Assembly (NCBI RefSeq): GCF_031822435.1
Contig: NZ_JAVQLW010000001.1
Coordinates: 186,001-250,000 of the forward strand
Reading direction: 5' to 3'
Source: Paracoccus sp. MBLB3053
GTDB taxonomy: Bacteria > Pseudomonadota > Alphaproteobacteria > Rhodobacterales > Rhodobacteraceae
DNA: 64,000 nucleotides
Part shown: positions 1-8,466 of the stretch, in pieces
Position numbering within the stretch: position 1 is the first letter of the stretch
Layout of the letters: the number at the start of each line of letters is the position of its first letter
Notes under the pieces: generated by a model
Database searches by the model: none
Told to the model about the DNA's origin: nothing
Seen by the model: the letters and a program-made list of their open reading frames with translations, nothing else
Program-made: the position numbers and the translations under genes

Positions 1-134
1 GCATGGCGCCACAGGCGACCATGCTGGGGGTGCTCATCGCGCTTTTGGGCACGGTTCCCCTGCTCAACATCGTCGTACCGGTGCTGGCGGCGGCGGGGTT
101 CACCCACCTGTTCCATCTGGGGCGTGGTCGCTAG
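1..134 (+). CDS. EI24-domain membrane protein, C-terminal end only
   Basis: Only the last 43 or so codons are in the window; the reading frame runs from base 3 to a TAG at 132-134. The hydrophobic tail contains NIVVPVLAAAGFTHLFH, which resembles the end of EI24 (CysZ-like) integral membrane proteins. In related alphaproteobacteria this family commonly sits beside a DUF1467 gene, as here. The start and most of the protein lie upstream of the window. Its stop overlaps the stop of the convergent DUF1467 gene. The family call rests on a short tail plus context, so it is moderately secure. Confidence 0.6.
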   Translation, partial: MAPQATMLGVLIALLGTVPLLNIVVPVLAAAGFTHLFHLGRGR

Positions 135-391
135 CTCGTCCAGGCTTCGATATCGGCGCGGGTGATCACACCCGCAAGGATGACATAGGCGATCACACCC
201 CAGATCACCGCGGTGATCAGCGTGGCCCACAACATCTTCTTCTTCAGCTTCGGTTCGTGCGGCGCGCCGGCAGGCGTTCCGGGCGTCACCTCTCCGACAT
301 CTGCCTGGCTTTTCTGTCCGATCGGCAAGAGCACGAAAAGAACAAGAAACCAGAGCACCGCATAAAGGACGATTCCGCCGGTCAGGTTCAT
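131..391 (-). CDS. DUF1467 family small membrane protein
   Basis: An 86-residue protein with two membrane segments, around residues 5-24 and 52-75, separated by a polar loop rich in Gly, Pro and Lys. Length and pattern fit DUF1467, a family of unknown function in alphaproteobacteria. Its ATG overlaps the stop of the upstream methylmalonyl-CoA epimerase gene by one base (TGATG), so the two are probably co-transcribed and translationally coupled. No catalytic residues can be pointed to. The pairing with the epimerase is conserved in the group as I know it, but the reason is unknown. Confidence 0.85.
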   Translation of the reverse strand: MNLTGGIVLYAVLWFLVLFVLLPIGQKSQADVGEVTPGTPAGAPHEPKLKKKMLWATLITAVIWGVIAYVILAGVITRADIEAWTS

Positions 392-795
392 CAGACTTGC
401 TCCAATTCGATCAGGCAGCCGTTGAAATCCTTGGGATGCAGGAACAGGACCGGCTTGCCATGCGCACCAATCTTCGGCTCGCCATTGCCCAGCACTCGGG
501 CGCCCTCGGCTTTCAACCGGTCACGGGCCGCAAGGATATCCTCGACCTCGAAGCACATGTGATGGATGCCGCCCGAAGGATTCTTGTCAAGAAAACCGAG
601 AATCGGGCTGTCATCTCCCAAAGGATAAAGCAGTTCGACCTTGGTGTTGGGCAGCTCGATGAAAACGACCGTCACGCCATGGTCGGGCTCGTCCTGAGGA
701 GGACCGACCTTTGCCCCCAGCGTGCCCGAATATTGCCGAACCGCCGCGTCCAGATCCGGCACCGCGATCGCAATGTGGTTCAGACGTCCGATCAT
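391..795 (-). CDS. mce: methylmalonyl-CoA epimerase
   Basis: A 134-residue protein of the vicinal oxygen chelate (glyoxalase) fold. It should interconvert the R and S forms of methylmalonyl-CoA in propionyl-CoA assimilation and the ethylmalonyl-CoA pathway. Visible signatures are the N-terminal LNHIAIAVPDLDAAV, the central PSGGIHHMCFEVEDI with the metal-binding His, and the C-terminal GKPVLFLHPKDFNGCLIELEQ with the terminal Glu ligand. Length is normal for the family. It is the first gene of a two-gene minus-strand unit with DUF1467. It diverges from the response regulator gene across a 144-base gap that must hold both promoters. Confidence 0.93.
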   Translation of the reverse strand: MIGRLNHIAIAVPDLDAAVRQYSGTLGAKVGPPQDEPDHGVTVVFIELPNTKVELLYPLGDDSPILGFLDKNPSGGIHHMCFEVEDILAARDRLKAEGARVLGNGEPKIGAHGKPVLFLHPKDFNGCLIELEQV

Positions 796-939
796 GCGCT
801 TTCTCCCCCGATGCGCTGATGTTCTAGGACGCCGCGCCGCGCGACGAAAGCCGAAATGCAGCAGGCCGCCGTTAACCGCTTTTTAGGGGAATCGGGCGAA
901 TTTGAATCAATCTGGCGATTCATTTGAAGGTTACCGGCT

Positions 940-1671
940 ATGACGAACGATCTGACAAAGGACCTGGATTACATTCCGCCATGGCGCAGCGCCCTGCCCG
1001 ACCGACCGCTGACCGGGCTGACCGTTCTGGTCGTCGAGGATTCGCGCTTCGCTTCGGAAGCGGTGCGCCTGCTCTGCCTGCGCTCGGGCGCGCGCATCCG
1101 GCGGGCCGACACGATCCGCGCCGCGCTTCGCCACCTCCAGACCTATCGGCCCGGCGCGATCATCGTGGATATGGGCCTGCCCGATGGCGATGGCGCCGAC
1201 ATGATCCGCACGATCGCCCTCGCCTCGCCAAGGGTTCCCGTGATCCTGGGCATATCGGGCGATGCATCCCGTCGCGAAGCCGCGCTGACCGCGGGCGCGG
1301 ATGGTTTCATTGCGAAGCCGATCGAAAACCTCGCGCTGTTTCAGCAAACCATCCTGAACGCCCTTCCCGCCGAGGACCGGCCTTGCGGAGTGCGCTCGCT
1401 TCCGAATGAGGTGATCGTGCCGGACCGCACCGCCCTGCGCGACGATCTGACCCATGTCGCCGAGGTTCTGGCCATGGCCGACGATATCGCCGCCATCGAA
1501 TATATCGCCCGATTTCTTGCCGGCGTTGCCCGTTCGGCCCATGATGCGCCGCTGGAGCACGCAGCCAGCGCTCTGGCAAGCGCTCCGCGCGCGGGTGGAT
1601 CACTTGCAGTCGATCTCGCGCGGATCAGCGGCATGGTCCAGGACAGGCTTTCGGCCGTTCAGGGCCTTTGA
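940..1671 (+). CDS. response regulator receiver-domain protein
   Basis: A 243-residue protein with one CheY-like receiver domain at about residues 27-145. The acidic pocket is VVEDS near the start, the phospho-acceptor Asp lies in IIVDMGLPDGDG, and the conserved Lys is in GFIAKPIENL. No DNA-binding or enzymatic output domain is recognisable. The C-terminal ~90 residues are alpha-helical and Ala-rich, with some resemblance to a phosphotransfer or dimerisation helix bundle. No histidine kinase is adjacent, so the partner is unknown. The gene ends convergently with the GNAT gene, overlapping it by 13 bases. The ATG at 940 lies in GGCTATGACG without a strong ribosome-binding site. Confidence 0.85.
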   Translation: MTNDLTKDLDYIPPWRSALPDRPLTGLTVLVVEDSRFASEAVRLLCLRSGARIRRADTIRAALRHLQTYRPGAIIVDMGLPDGDGADMIRTIALASPRVPVILGISGDASRREAALTAGADGFIAKPIENLALFQQTILNALPAEDRPCGVRSLPNEVIVPDRTALRDDLTHVAEVLAMADDIAAIEYIARFLAGVARSAHDAPLEHAASALASAPRAGGSLAVDLARISGMVQDRLSAVQGL

Positions 1672-2354
1672 CCAGCGGCTGCGACCTGTTCCGAAAGACG
1701 CGTGCGCTGCGTGCCATCCTCCGCGAAATTCCCTGGGGCCAGCCACGTATCATAGGCCGCCCTCAGCGCGGGCCATTCGCCGTCGATGATCGAGAACCAG
1801 GCACTGTCGCGATTATGTCCGCGTCTCAGCATGTGCTGACGGAACGTGCCCTCATAGGTGAAACCATAGCGTTTTGCGGCGGCGACCGAGGGCGCGTTCA
1901 GCGCATCGCACTTCCACTCGACCCGGCGATATCCGCTGTCGAAAGCCCAGCGGATCATCAGCATGATCGCCTCGGTCGACGCGGCGCTGCGCTGGAGCGT
2001 CGGCGCAATCTGGATATGGCCGATTTCGATCACCCCGTTCGGGCGGTCGATGCGCAGGAAGGACGCAACCCCGCCCACCCTGTCGGTCGCATTGTCGCGC
2101 AGGGCGTAGAAGAACGGATCGGCCTTTCCCGCGGCCTCTGCCTGCCAGGCGCGATAGTCGTCAAGGGACGCGAAGGGGCCATAGGGCAGATAGTCCCAGA
2201 CCCAATCCTGCCCCAGATTGGCCGCGAAGATATCTGCCGCGTGGCAATTCGCCTCCAGCGGTTCAAGCGTCACGAACCGACCTTGCAGCGTCGGTCCGGG
2301 CGCAGGCGGCGGTTCGAACCCCGCAACTTGGGGGCCGATCGGGCGATCTTTCAT
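1659..2354 (-). CDS. GNAT family N-acetyltransferase (RimJ/RimL type)
   Basis: A 231-residue acyl-CoA-dependent N-acetyltransferase. The N-terminal part reads LQGRFVTLEPLEANCHAADIF and the core reads IEIGHIQIAPTLQRSAASTEA, followed by YRRVEWKCDALNAPSVAAAKRYGFTYEG-type residues of the AcCoA-binding region. This layout (RimJ/RimL, acetyltransf_3) modifies protein N-termini or small amines. The pattern with a large N-terminal extension and RxVEWKCD is common among bacterial proteins of unknown substrate. It lies 24 bases upstream of the DUF1501 stop on the same side but has no functional link to it. The substrate cannot be inferred. Confidence 0.88.
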   Translation of the reverse strand: MKDRPIGPQVAGFEPPPAPGPTLQGRFVTLEPLEANCHAADIFAANLGQDWVWDYLPYGPFASLDDYRAWQAEAAGKADPFFYALRDNATDRVGGVASFLRIDRPNGVIEIGHIQIAPTLQRSAASTEAIMLMIRWAFDSGYRRVEWKCDALNAPSVAAAKRYGFTYEGTFRQHMLRRGHNRDSAWFSIIDGEWPALRAAYDTWLAPGNFAEDGTQRTRLSEQVAAAGQRP

Positions 2355-2378
2355 CCTGTCCTCGGGCAGTGGAGAAAT

Positions 2379-3560
2379 TCAGGCGAGGATCTTCGGATCT
2401 CCGCCAAGGTCAAGCCCCGGAAAGACGGATTGCTCGATCGCCGCAAGCTCGGTCCCGAAAAGGCCTCGCATCGCCCAGCCCGCATAGGCCCGGATATCGC
2501 GCGTGGGCATCAGGTCGCGATCGGCGTAAAGCTGGCCTTCGCCCAGCCCCGGCCAGTCACCATAGGCGCGCCCGCCCCGGATCGCGCCACCTGACATGAT
2601 CAGCGCCCCGCCGGTGCCGTGATCGGTCCCGCTCGATCCGTTTTCCCGAACGGTGCGGCCGAATTCCGTCATCGCAAGCACGGTGGTCCTGCCCCAGTTC
2701 TCGCCCAGCCCCTCACGCAGTGCGAGGATCGCGCCCGACAGCCGCTCGAGCGCCCTGCCGATCACCGCCCCCTGGTTCGCATGGCTGTCCCAGCCCGTGA
2801 TCGAAAAGGCGGCGATCCGCGCCTCGGCATTCAGCCGATCGGCCGCGAAACGGCCCAGCGCCACGGCCTCGGCATCGGCCCCCTTGCCGACATCGGTGCG
2901 CTCCGTTTCGGAACTGATGCGAAAGGCATCGCGTGCGGTATCACGAAAAAGCGGATCGTCGTGATAGATATGCTCCAGCAGAAGCTGAGCCTGCGCCGAA
3001 AAGTTCAGCGAGGATTGCGGCGCCCAGCCCAGATGCGCGGCCTCGCCGCTGAGGATCTTCATCTGCTCCAGCCCGACCGCATAGGCGGTCTCGGCCTTGC
3101 TTCCCGGCATGGCCTGCAAAAGACGGTTCAGCCAGCCGCCGACCTGCCAGTTCACCGGCAGGTCATGCCCAGTTCCCGCCTCAAGCAGGTCCTGGCCATC
3201 GAAATGGCTGCGCTTGTCGCGATAGGGGGTTGAAACCGCGTGGGCAAAGGCCAGTTCCCCCTTCTGCCAAAGCGGCAGAAGCGGCGCGAGGCTCGGGTGC
3301 AGGGCATAGAACCCGTCAAGGTCCAGGGCGCCCCTGTCCGGCCCGACCGAGATATTCTGGCGAAGCTTTGCCAGCATCGGATCGCCATAGGGTTGGATCG
3401 CATCCAGCCCGTCCATGGCACCGCGCAGGATGATGACGACCAGCCGGTTGTCCGAAGGGACCGAGGCAAAGGTCATCGAGGTCATCAGCGGATGTGCCGC
3501 GGCGGAACAGCCGATGAGGGCTGCGGATTTCAGGAACAGGCGCCGGTTCAGCTCGATCAT
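2379..3560 (-). CDS. DUF1501 family exported protein
   Basis: A protein of about 393 residues beginning MIELNRRLFLKSAALIG, a twin-arginine-like (RR-x-F-L-K) export signal followed by a hydrophobic stretch. The start at 3560 is preferred because AGGAG precedes it at correct spacing and the signal peptide then begins at once; an in-frame ATG at 3599 would add 13 unlikely residues. DUF1501 belongs to the alkaline-phosphatase/sulfatase fold superfamily. Visible motifs are VVIILRGAMDGLDAIQPYGDP near the N-terminus and EFGRTVRENGSSGTDHGTGG-type metal-binding residues (residues ~310-330). It follows DUF1800 by 10 bases, and the two families are regular partners. Function is unknown. Confidence 0.88.
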   Translation of the reverse strand: MIELNRRLFLKSAALIGCSAAAHPLMTSMTFASVPSDNRLVVIILRGAMDGLDAIQPYGDPMLAKLRQNISVGPDRGALDLDGFYALHPSLAPLLPLWQKGELAFAHAVSTPYRDKRSHFDGQDLLEAGTGHDLPVNWQVGGWLNRLLQAMPGSKAETAYAVGLEQMKILSGEAAHLGWAPQSSLNFSAQAQLLLEHIYHDDPLFRDTARDAFRISSETERTDVGKGADAEAVALGRFAADRLNAEARIAAFSITGWDSHANQGAVIGRALERLSGAILALREGLGENWGRTTVLAMTEFGRTVRENGSSGTDHGTGGALIMSGGAIRGGRAYGDWPGLGEGQLYADRDLMPTRDIRAYAGWAMRGLFGTELAAIEQSVFPGLDLGGDPKILA

Positions 3561-3570
3561 GCGGGATCTC

Positions 3571-4938
3571 CTATCGGCGGTTGAAATCGTTCGAGGCAAG
3601 GATCAGCGCCACGCCTTCGGCCTGACTTTCGGCCTTGGGCACCGCCCAGGCCAAGCCGTCCGACCGGGTGCTGCCAAGCGTCGTGACCAGCATCTCGCGC
3701 GGATCGGGAAGCTTCTTCAGCATCCGCTGCGGCATCTGCGTGGCCCAGGTGATCCGCGCGGCAAGAAGCTGCGGCGCGATCCAGGCCTGCGGGTCTTCGG
3801 GCCAGCCATCGGGTCCGTTCTGGTTCATCCAGCGCTGCCCCATCCGGGCCATCGGATCAAAGGCGAAGGCACGGAACTTCTTGAACTCCAGATCCCGCAC
3901 ATCCTTGCCGGTGATGCCAAGCGCCCGAAACCCCGCCACGACGAGATCGAAGGGCTGGCGCACCTTGGCACGCAGATTGGCCGCCAGATCAGGATGGGTC
4001 GCCAGCACGCGGTAGACTTGCGGCAAATCGCCCCCGGTTTCGCGCCAGACCGATGCCATGGCCTCGACAAGCTCGGGCGAAGGATCGTCCGAGACGAAAT
4101 GCACCGCGAGCTTGCGCGAAAGATATTGGGCCGTTTCGGGCCTGCGGGCGATATCGCGGAAGGCGGCGCGGATATCGTCGAGGCTCGCGCGCTTCTCACC
4201 GCCGTAATTGACCCCTAGAACCTGTTCCGCGCCCGGCTCGGCGATCTGCGGCCGATAGGCAAAGCCTTTCTTCGAATCATAGGTCAGCCCGGTCAGGAGC
4301 TCCGCCAGTTCGCGCACATCATCCTGCGTATAGGGTGCGCCAGCGCCGAGCGAATGAAGCTCCATCGCCTCGCGAGCCAAATTCTCGTTCAGGCCAAGCT
4401 TCTTGTCCTTGCGGTTGCGCGCGGCCATGGAATTCGGCCCGCGGCTGGTGTTCTGGTCGAGATAGACCAGCATCATCGGATGAGTGTCGGCGGCAAAGAA
4501 CATGTCCTCGAACCGACCTGCGATATGGGGCCGGATCGCCTCGTCCACAAAGGCCATGGCGAGCGGGTTGCGCCCTACACCCATCGGCCGGATTGTGAAA
4601 TGGTCGGCCCAGAACTGGACCAGGCGCTCACCGAACCCGGTCGGATCATCCACGGCGCGGGCCATTCTCAGCCGCAGATCGAAGGCGATCGTCCGCCCCA
4701 TGCGCTGATTGAATGCCTTGAATTCCTTTTCGCTGCGCTCGTCCTGCCGGCGCACGGCGCGCAACGCCATGAGTTCGTTCTGAAGTTCCTGTGCCTTGGC
4801 GGTCGTCACGGCCCCCGGCCCCGGCGCGGAACGGGCTAGTCCGGCAAGAAGCGCATCCACATCCGGCGGTGGCGCCATGATCGGCGACAATCCGAACCCA
4901 AGGCGGATCGCGGCGAGTTCCGGGAAATCAATCGTCAT
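3571..4938 (-). CDS. DUF1800 family protein
   Basis: A protein of about 455 residues. The second ATG (4938) is chosen because AAAGGG lies six bases before it; the first ATG at 4944 abuts that site. Family marks include the N-terminal AAIRLGFGLSP, FWADHFTIRP, NENLAREAMELHSLGAG and YTQDDVRELAELLTGLTYD, then KLAVHFVSDDPSPELVEAM. DUF1800 proteins are large helical proteins of unknown activity, almost always encoded beside DUF1501, as here. No clear signal peptide is visible, unlike its partner. The pair forms a two-gene operon read leftward from the gap downstream of aspS. Confidence 0.88.
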   Translation of the reverse strand: MTIDFPELAAIRLGFGLSPIMAPPPDVDALLAGLARSAPGPGAVTTAKAQELQNELMALRAVRRQDERSEKEFKAFNQRMGRTIAFDLRLRMARAVDDPTGFGERLVQFWADHFTIRPMGVGRNPLAMAFVDEAIRPHIAGRFEDMFFAADTHPMMLVYLDQNTSRGPNSMAARNRKDKKLGLNENLAREAMELHSLGAGAPYTQDDVRELAELLTGLTYDSKKGFAYRPQIAEPGAEQVLGVNYGGEKRASLDDIRAAFRDIARRPETAQYLSRKLAVHFVSDDPSPELVEAMASVWRETGGDLPQVYRVLATHPDLAANLRAKVRQPFDLVVAGFRALGITGKDVRDLEFKKFRAFAFDPMARMGQRWMNQNGPDGWPEDPQAWIAPQLLAARITWATQMPQRMLKKLPDPREMLVTTLGSTRSDGLAWAVPKAESQAEGVALILASNDFNRR

Positions 4939-5045
4939 GCGCATCCCTTTGCGATGGGGGGCATCTGCCCCGGTCGCACTATCTCACGAAGCCCGCGAGA
5001 GGTCAGTTCACGCTTTTGAAAGATCATGCCGCATGGCAGCATTCT

Positions 5046-5070
5046 GCCGAAAGCCGCAGCGGCTTTCGGC
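5046..5070 (-). terminator. perfect hairpin downstream of aspS
   Basis: Two 12-base arms (5046-5057 and 5059-5070) around one unpaired base form a perfect inverted repeat, GCCGAAAGCCGC with its complement. It lies in the gap between the aspS stop (5094) and the DUF1800 start. On the plus strand it is followed by ATTTTCC; on the minus strand (the aspS direction) there is no clear T run. It is probably the aspS transcript end or a 3' stabilising stem. Confidence 0.5.
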
Positions 5071-5093
5071 ATTTTCCAATCACTTGCCCGAAA

Positions 5094-6872
5094 TCACTCT
5101 TTCGGGAGGACGCGCAGGCGCAATTCGCGCAGCTGCTCGTTCAGGGGCTCGCTGGGCGCGCCCATCATCAGGTCCTCGGCGCGCTGGTTCATCGGGAACA
5201 TGATGACCTCGCGGATGTTCTGCTCATCGGCCAGCAGCATGACGATGCGGTCGATCCCTGCCGCGCAGCCGCCGTGGGGCGGGGCGCCATAGCGGAAGGC
5301 TTTGACCATGCCGCCGAAGCGCTTCTCGACCTCGTCATGGCCGTAGCCGGCCAGTTCGAAGGCCTTGAACATGATTTCCGGCTTGTGGTTCCGGATCGCG
5401 CCCGAGATCAGCTCATAGCCGTTGCAGGCGAGGTCGTACTGGTAGCCCTTGACGGCAAGCGGGTCGCCCGACAGCGCGTCGAGACCGCCCTGCGGCATCG
5501 AGAACGGGTTGTGGCTGAAGTCGATGCGGCCATCGTCGCCCTTCTCGTACATCGGGAAGTCGACGATCCATGCGAACTTGAACTGACCCTCGTCGGTCAG
5601 ACCCAGTTCCTTGCCGATCTCGTTCCGGGCACGACCAGCGACGGCTTCGAAATTCTCGGGCTTGCCGCCAAGGAAGAAGGCGGCATCGCCCTCGCCCAGG
5701 CCCAGCTGGACGCGGATGGCTTCGGTTTTCTCGGCACCCAGCGCCTTGGCGATCGGGCCGGCGGCCTCGGTCGAACCGTCCTCGGCCTTGCGCCAGAAGA
5801 TATAGCCCATGCCCGGCAGGCCCTGGGCCTGCGCAAAGGCGTTCATGCGATCGGCGAATTTGCGCGAACCACCGGTCGGGGCCGGGATCGCGCGAACCTC
5901 GGTGCCGTCCTGCTCAAGCAGTTTCGCGAAGATCGCGAAGCCCGAGTCGCGGAAGTGATCCGAGACGATCTGCATCTCGATCGGGTTGCGCAGGTCCGGC
6001 TTGTCGCTGCCGTATTTCAGCATCGACTCGGCATAGGGAATGCGCGGCCATTCGGTATCGACGCGGCGGCCATTGCCGAATTCCTCGAACAAACCCTGAA
6101 CGACAGGCTGGATCGCGGCGAAGACGTCTTCCTGCTCGACGAAGGACATCTCGAGGTCGAGCTGGTAAAAATCGGTCGGCGAGCGGTCGGCGCGCGGGTC
6201 TTCGTCGCGGAAGCAGGGCGCGATCTGGAAATACTTGTCGAAGCCCGCGACCATGATCAGCTGCTTGAACTGCTGCGGCGCCTGCGGCAGCGCGTAGAAC
6301 TTGCCCGGATGCAGGCGCGAGGGCACGAGGAAGTCGCGCGCACCTTCAGGGCTGGATGCCGTGATGATCGGGGTCTGGAACTCGGTGAAGCCCTGGTCCC
6401 ACATGCGGTTGCGGATCGAGCGGACGACCTTCGAGCGCAGCATGATGTTGTTGTGCAGCGTCTCGCGGCGCAGGTCGAGGAAGCGATAGGTGAGGCGGGT
6501 TTCCTCGGGATAGTCCTGGTCGCCAAAGACCGGCAGCGGCAGGTCGTCGGATGCGCCCAGCACTTCCATGTCGGTCGCGTAAACTTCGATCTCGCCGGTC
6601 GGCAGCTTCGGGTTCACCAGCGAGGCATCGCGCAGCTTGACCTTGCCGTCGATGCGGATGACGGTTTCGGCCCTCAGCTTCTCGAGCCCTGCAAAGGCGG
6701 GCGAGTCGCTGTCGGCGATGACCTGGGTGATGCCGTAATGGTCGCGCAGGTCGATGAACAGCACGCCGCCGTGATCCCGGACCCTGTGGACCCAGCCGGA
6801 CAGACGGATTTCGGACCCGGCATTCGCGGCGGTCAGCTCGCCGCAGGTATGGCTGCGATAGACGCTCATCAT
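5094..6872 (-). CDS. aspS: aspartate--tRNA ligase
   Basis: A 592-residue class II aminoacyl-tRNA synthetase of the bacterial type, charging tRNA-Asp (and tRNA-Asn if non-discriminating). The N-terminal OB-fold anticodon-binding domain contains [21 protein letters not shown]. The catalytic core has [20 protein letters not shown] (motif 1) and [11 protein letters not shown] (motif 2). The bacterial GAD insertion follows, and then [13 protein letters not shown] (motif 3). A Shine-Dalgarno-like AAGGGG precedes the paired ATG codons at 6872/6869. It appears monocistronic. Length is normal and nothing is missing. Confidence 0.98.
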   Translation of the reverse strand: MMSVYRSHTCGELTAANAGSEIRLSGWVHRVRDHGGVLFIDLRDHYGITQVIADSDSPAFAGLEKLRAETVIRIDGKVKLRDASLVNPKLPTGEIEVYATDMEVLGASDDLPLPVFGDQDYPEETRLTYRFLDLRRETLHNNIMLRSKVVRSIRNRMWDQGFTEFQTPIITASSPEGARDFLVPSRLHPGKFYALPQAPQQFKQLIMVAGFDKYFQIAPCFRDEDPRADRSPTDFYQLDLEMSFVEQEDVFAAIQPVVQGLFEEFGNGRRVDTEWPRIPYAESMLKYGSDKPDLRNPIEMQIVSDHFRDSGFAIFAKLLEQDGTEVRAIPAPTGGSRKFADRMNAFAQAQGLPGMGYIFWRKAEDGSTEAAGPIAKALGAEKTEAIRVQLGLGEGDAAFFLGGKPENFEAVAGRARNEIGKELGLTDEGQFKFAWIVDFPMYEKGDDGRIDFSHNPFSMPQGGLDALSGDPLAVKGYQYDLACNGYELISGAIRNHKPEIMFKAFELAGYGHDEVEKRFGGMVKAFRYGAPPHGGCAAGIDRIVMLLADEQNIREVIMFPMNQRAEDLMMGAPSEPLNEQLRELRLRVLPKE

Positions 6873-6931
6873 GATTTCCCCTTGGTTTCAGCGCACGCAT
6901 CAACCGCGCAATGGCCGGGAAGTCAAGTTAT

Positions 6932-7597
6932 CTAGAAGGGTCGCACGACGTTACCCGAGTAGAAATAGGCCCCCATCCCGACGGCAAAGAGCACGTTTCC
7001 CGCCACCGCATGCAAGACCCAGGCGGCCGGGAAGCCGTGACGCAGATAGGCGCGGGCGAAGAACCAGCCCCCGACAAAGGTCAGGATCGCGACGATCCAG
7101 GACCAGTACATGAGATGCGCGAAAGAAAACACCACCGCGTTCAAGGTGATCGCCGACCGGCCGATCGGCAGCAGCGAAGCATAGCGATGAAAGAACAGGG
7201 GGCGAAAGATCAGCTCCTGCGGCAGAGCCGACAGGAACGGATAGAAGACCCAGATCACCGGCAGGAAGCCGGGCCGCGTCCTAAGCGTATGGAACAGTGC
7301 ATTGGGGTTCGTACTGCCCAGGACAAGGAGTCCGATCAGGAGGGTGATCACCGCAATGCCGCCGATCTCGCGCCACGGCAGGCGCGACCAGCCGCGCACC
7401 AGGGTCACGAAGTTGAACCCCCCGGTTCGCCACAAGAGCACGAGACCGACGAGCGACAGAACGGCCAGCGCCTCGAACAGCCGGTGGCCCGGCATGAACA
7501 ATGCGATCAGAAGTGGCGCCCCGAAATAGAGCGCCACGAATTCGATGAGAAGGCGACGCCGCCTTACTGCAATCGCTGCCGAAGCCATAGGCGCCAC
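6932..7597 (-). CDS. CPBP family intramembrane protein (type II CAAX protease-like)
   Basis: A 221-residue membrane protein with about six to seven hydrophobic segments. The three CPBP motifs can be followed: QELIFR at about 127-132 (normally EExxxR), FSFAH at 157-161, and HAVAGN near residue 198. The first of the two catalytic-site glutamates is Gln here, so glutamic-protease activity is uncertain, though the second Glu, the Arg and both His remain. It overlaps the downstream GH25 lipoprotein gene: its start at 7597 lies upstream of the GH25 stop at 7564. The two are therefore co-transcribed with the lysozyme gene first. The role is unknown. Confidence 0.8.
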   Translation of the reverse strand: MAPMASAAIAVRRRRLLIEFVALYFGAPLLIALFMPGHRLFEALAVLSLVGLVLLWRTGGFNFVTLVRGWSRLPWREIGGIAVITLLIGLLVLGSTNPNALFHTLRTRPGFLPVIWVFYPFLSALPQELIFRPLFFHRYASLLPIGRSAITLNAVVFSFAHLMYWSWIVAILTFVGGWFFARAYLRHGFPAAWVLHAVAGNVLFAVGMGAYFYSGNVVRPF

Positions 7598-8355
7598 TGC
7601 TCGGCGCTGCCGGCAAATACGTTCAGATCGACATTGCCCTGGATGCCCGGAACGATGCCCGTGCCGGTATATTGCCAGAAGCTGAAAGGCTGGCCGGGAT
7701 AGACGATGCGGGGATGACCCGCGACCGAGCGCAGCCAGAATTCCTCGGGCCAGCTGCCAAGGTTGTTGTCGCGGTAGAAATCGACCGTGGTGTAGATGAT
7801 CGGGCGCTGCCCGTAGTGGCGATGCAGGATATCCTTGAAGATGCGCGCCTCGCGCAGGACTTCATGACTCGGCGGGCGGCGCGGACAGGTCTTGGACGCA
7901 GTCCATTCCAGGTCAAGCACCGGAGGCAGCGCGCCCCGCTCTCGCGGAACATTGGCAATGAACCATGCCGCCTGCTCGGCGCCCGAGCGGCAGAAGTAGA
8001 AATAGTGGTATGCGCCGCGCGGGATGCGCGCCTGCCCCGCCTCGTACCAATAGCGGCGGAAGTTGGGATCGGCATGGTCCGCGCCCTCGGTGGCCTTGAT
8101 GAAGGCAAAGCTGATCCCTGAAGTACGCACCCGTCCCCAGTCGATATTGCCCTGCCAGCGCGAAATGTCGATCCCGTGAACCCGGTGGTCATAGGGATGG
8201 CCGCCCACCCATTCATGCGGGGCGGAATCCCCGAACTGCGGCCCGGTGCCATGGCCCACGGACACACCCGCCGGCCGGTAGGTTCGTCCCCCGCCGCAAG
8301 CGGCCAGGGCCACCACAAGCAATATCCCCAGAATTCTGCCCAGAAGTTTCATCAC
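7564..8355 (-). CDS. GH25 family lysozyme-like lipoprotein
   Basis: A 263-residue protein with a lipoprotein signal: the hydrophobic segment ILGILLVVALAAC ends in a lipobox with the acylated Cys at about residue 20. The mature part is a glycoside hydrolase family 25 (N-acetylmuramidase) domain. It shows HGIDISRWQGNIDW with the first catalytic-site Asp, FAFIKATEGADH, the acidic VLDLEW, and the closing SFWQYTGTG. It should cut peptidoglycan or a related polymer at the outer membrane or in the periplasm. The CPBP gene overlaps its 3' end. Direct and inverted copies of GTCACGAT at about 8418-8445 lie upstream and may be regulatory. Confidence 0.9.
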   Translation of the reverse strand: MMKLLGRILGILLVVALAACGGGRTYRPAGVSVGHGTGPQFGDSAPHEWVGGHPYDHRVHGIDISRWQGNIDWGRVRTSGISFAFIKATEGADHADPNFRRYWYEAGQARIPRGAYHYFYFCRSGAEQAAWFIANVPRERGALPPVLDLEWTASKTCPRRPPSHEVLREARIFKDILHRHYGQRPIIYTTVDFYRDNNLGSWPEEFWLRSVAGHPRIVYPGQPFSFWQYTGTGIVPGIQGNVDLNVFAGSAEQWRLWLRQRLQ

Positions 8356-8417
8356 TGCCCCTTGCCCAATGCCCGCGTTTCCGGCGCTTCAGGTCTTTAT
8401 CGCAAAGGTGCAGGTTT

Positions 8418-8437
8418 CTGTCACGATGGCGTGACAG
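8418..8437 (-). promoter_or_regulatory. short inverted repeat between D-lactate dehydrogenase-type and GH25 genes
   Basis: CTGTCACG (8418-8425) and its complement (8430-8437) flank four bases, and the motif GTCACGAT recurs immediately to the right (about 8437-8444). It lies downstream of the FAD oxidase and upstream of the GH25 gene. It could be a weak terminator for the former or a binding site for the latter. No T run supports termination. Confidence 0.3.
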
Positions 8438-8466
8438 TCACGATAGCGTCAGGGTTGAAAATGGCA

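Noticed and set aside
5016..6935. A 639-residue open frame on the plus strand opposite aspS
   Set aside because: It is an antisense shadow of a complete, clearly recognised aspS gene in high-GC DNA; its protein has no domain pattern.
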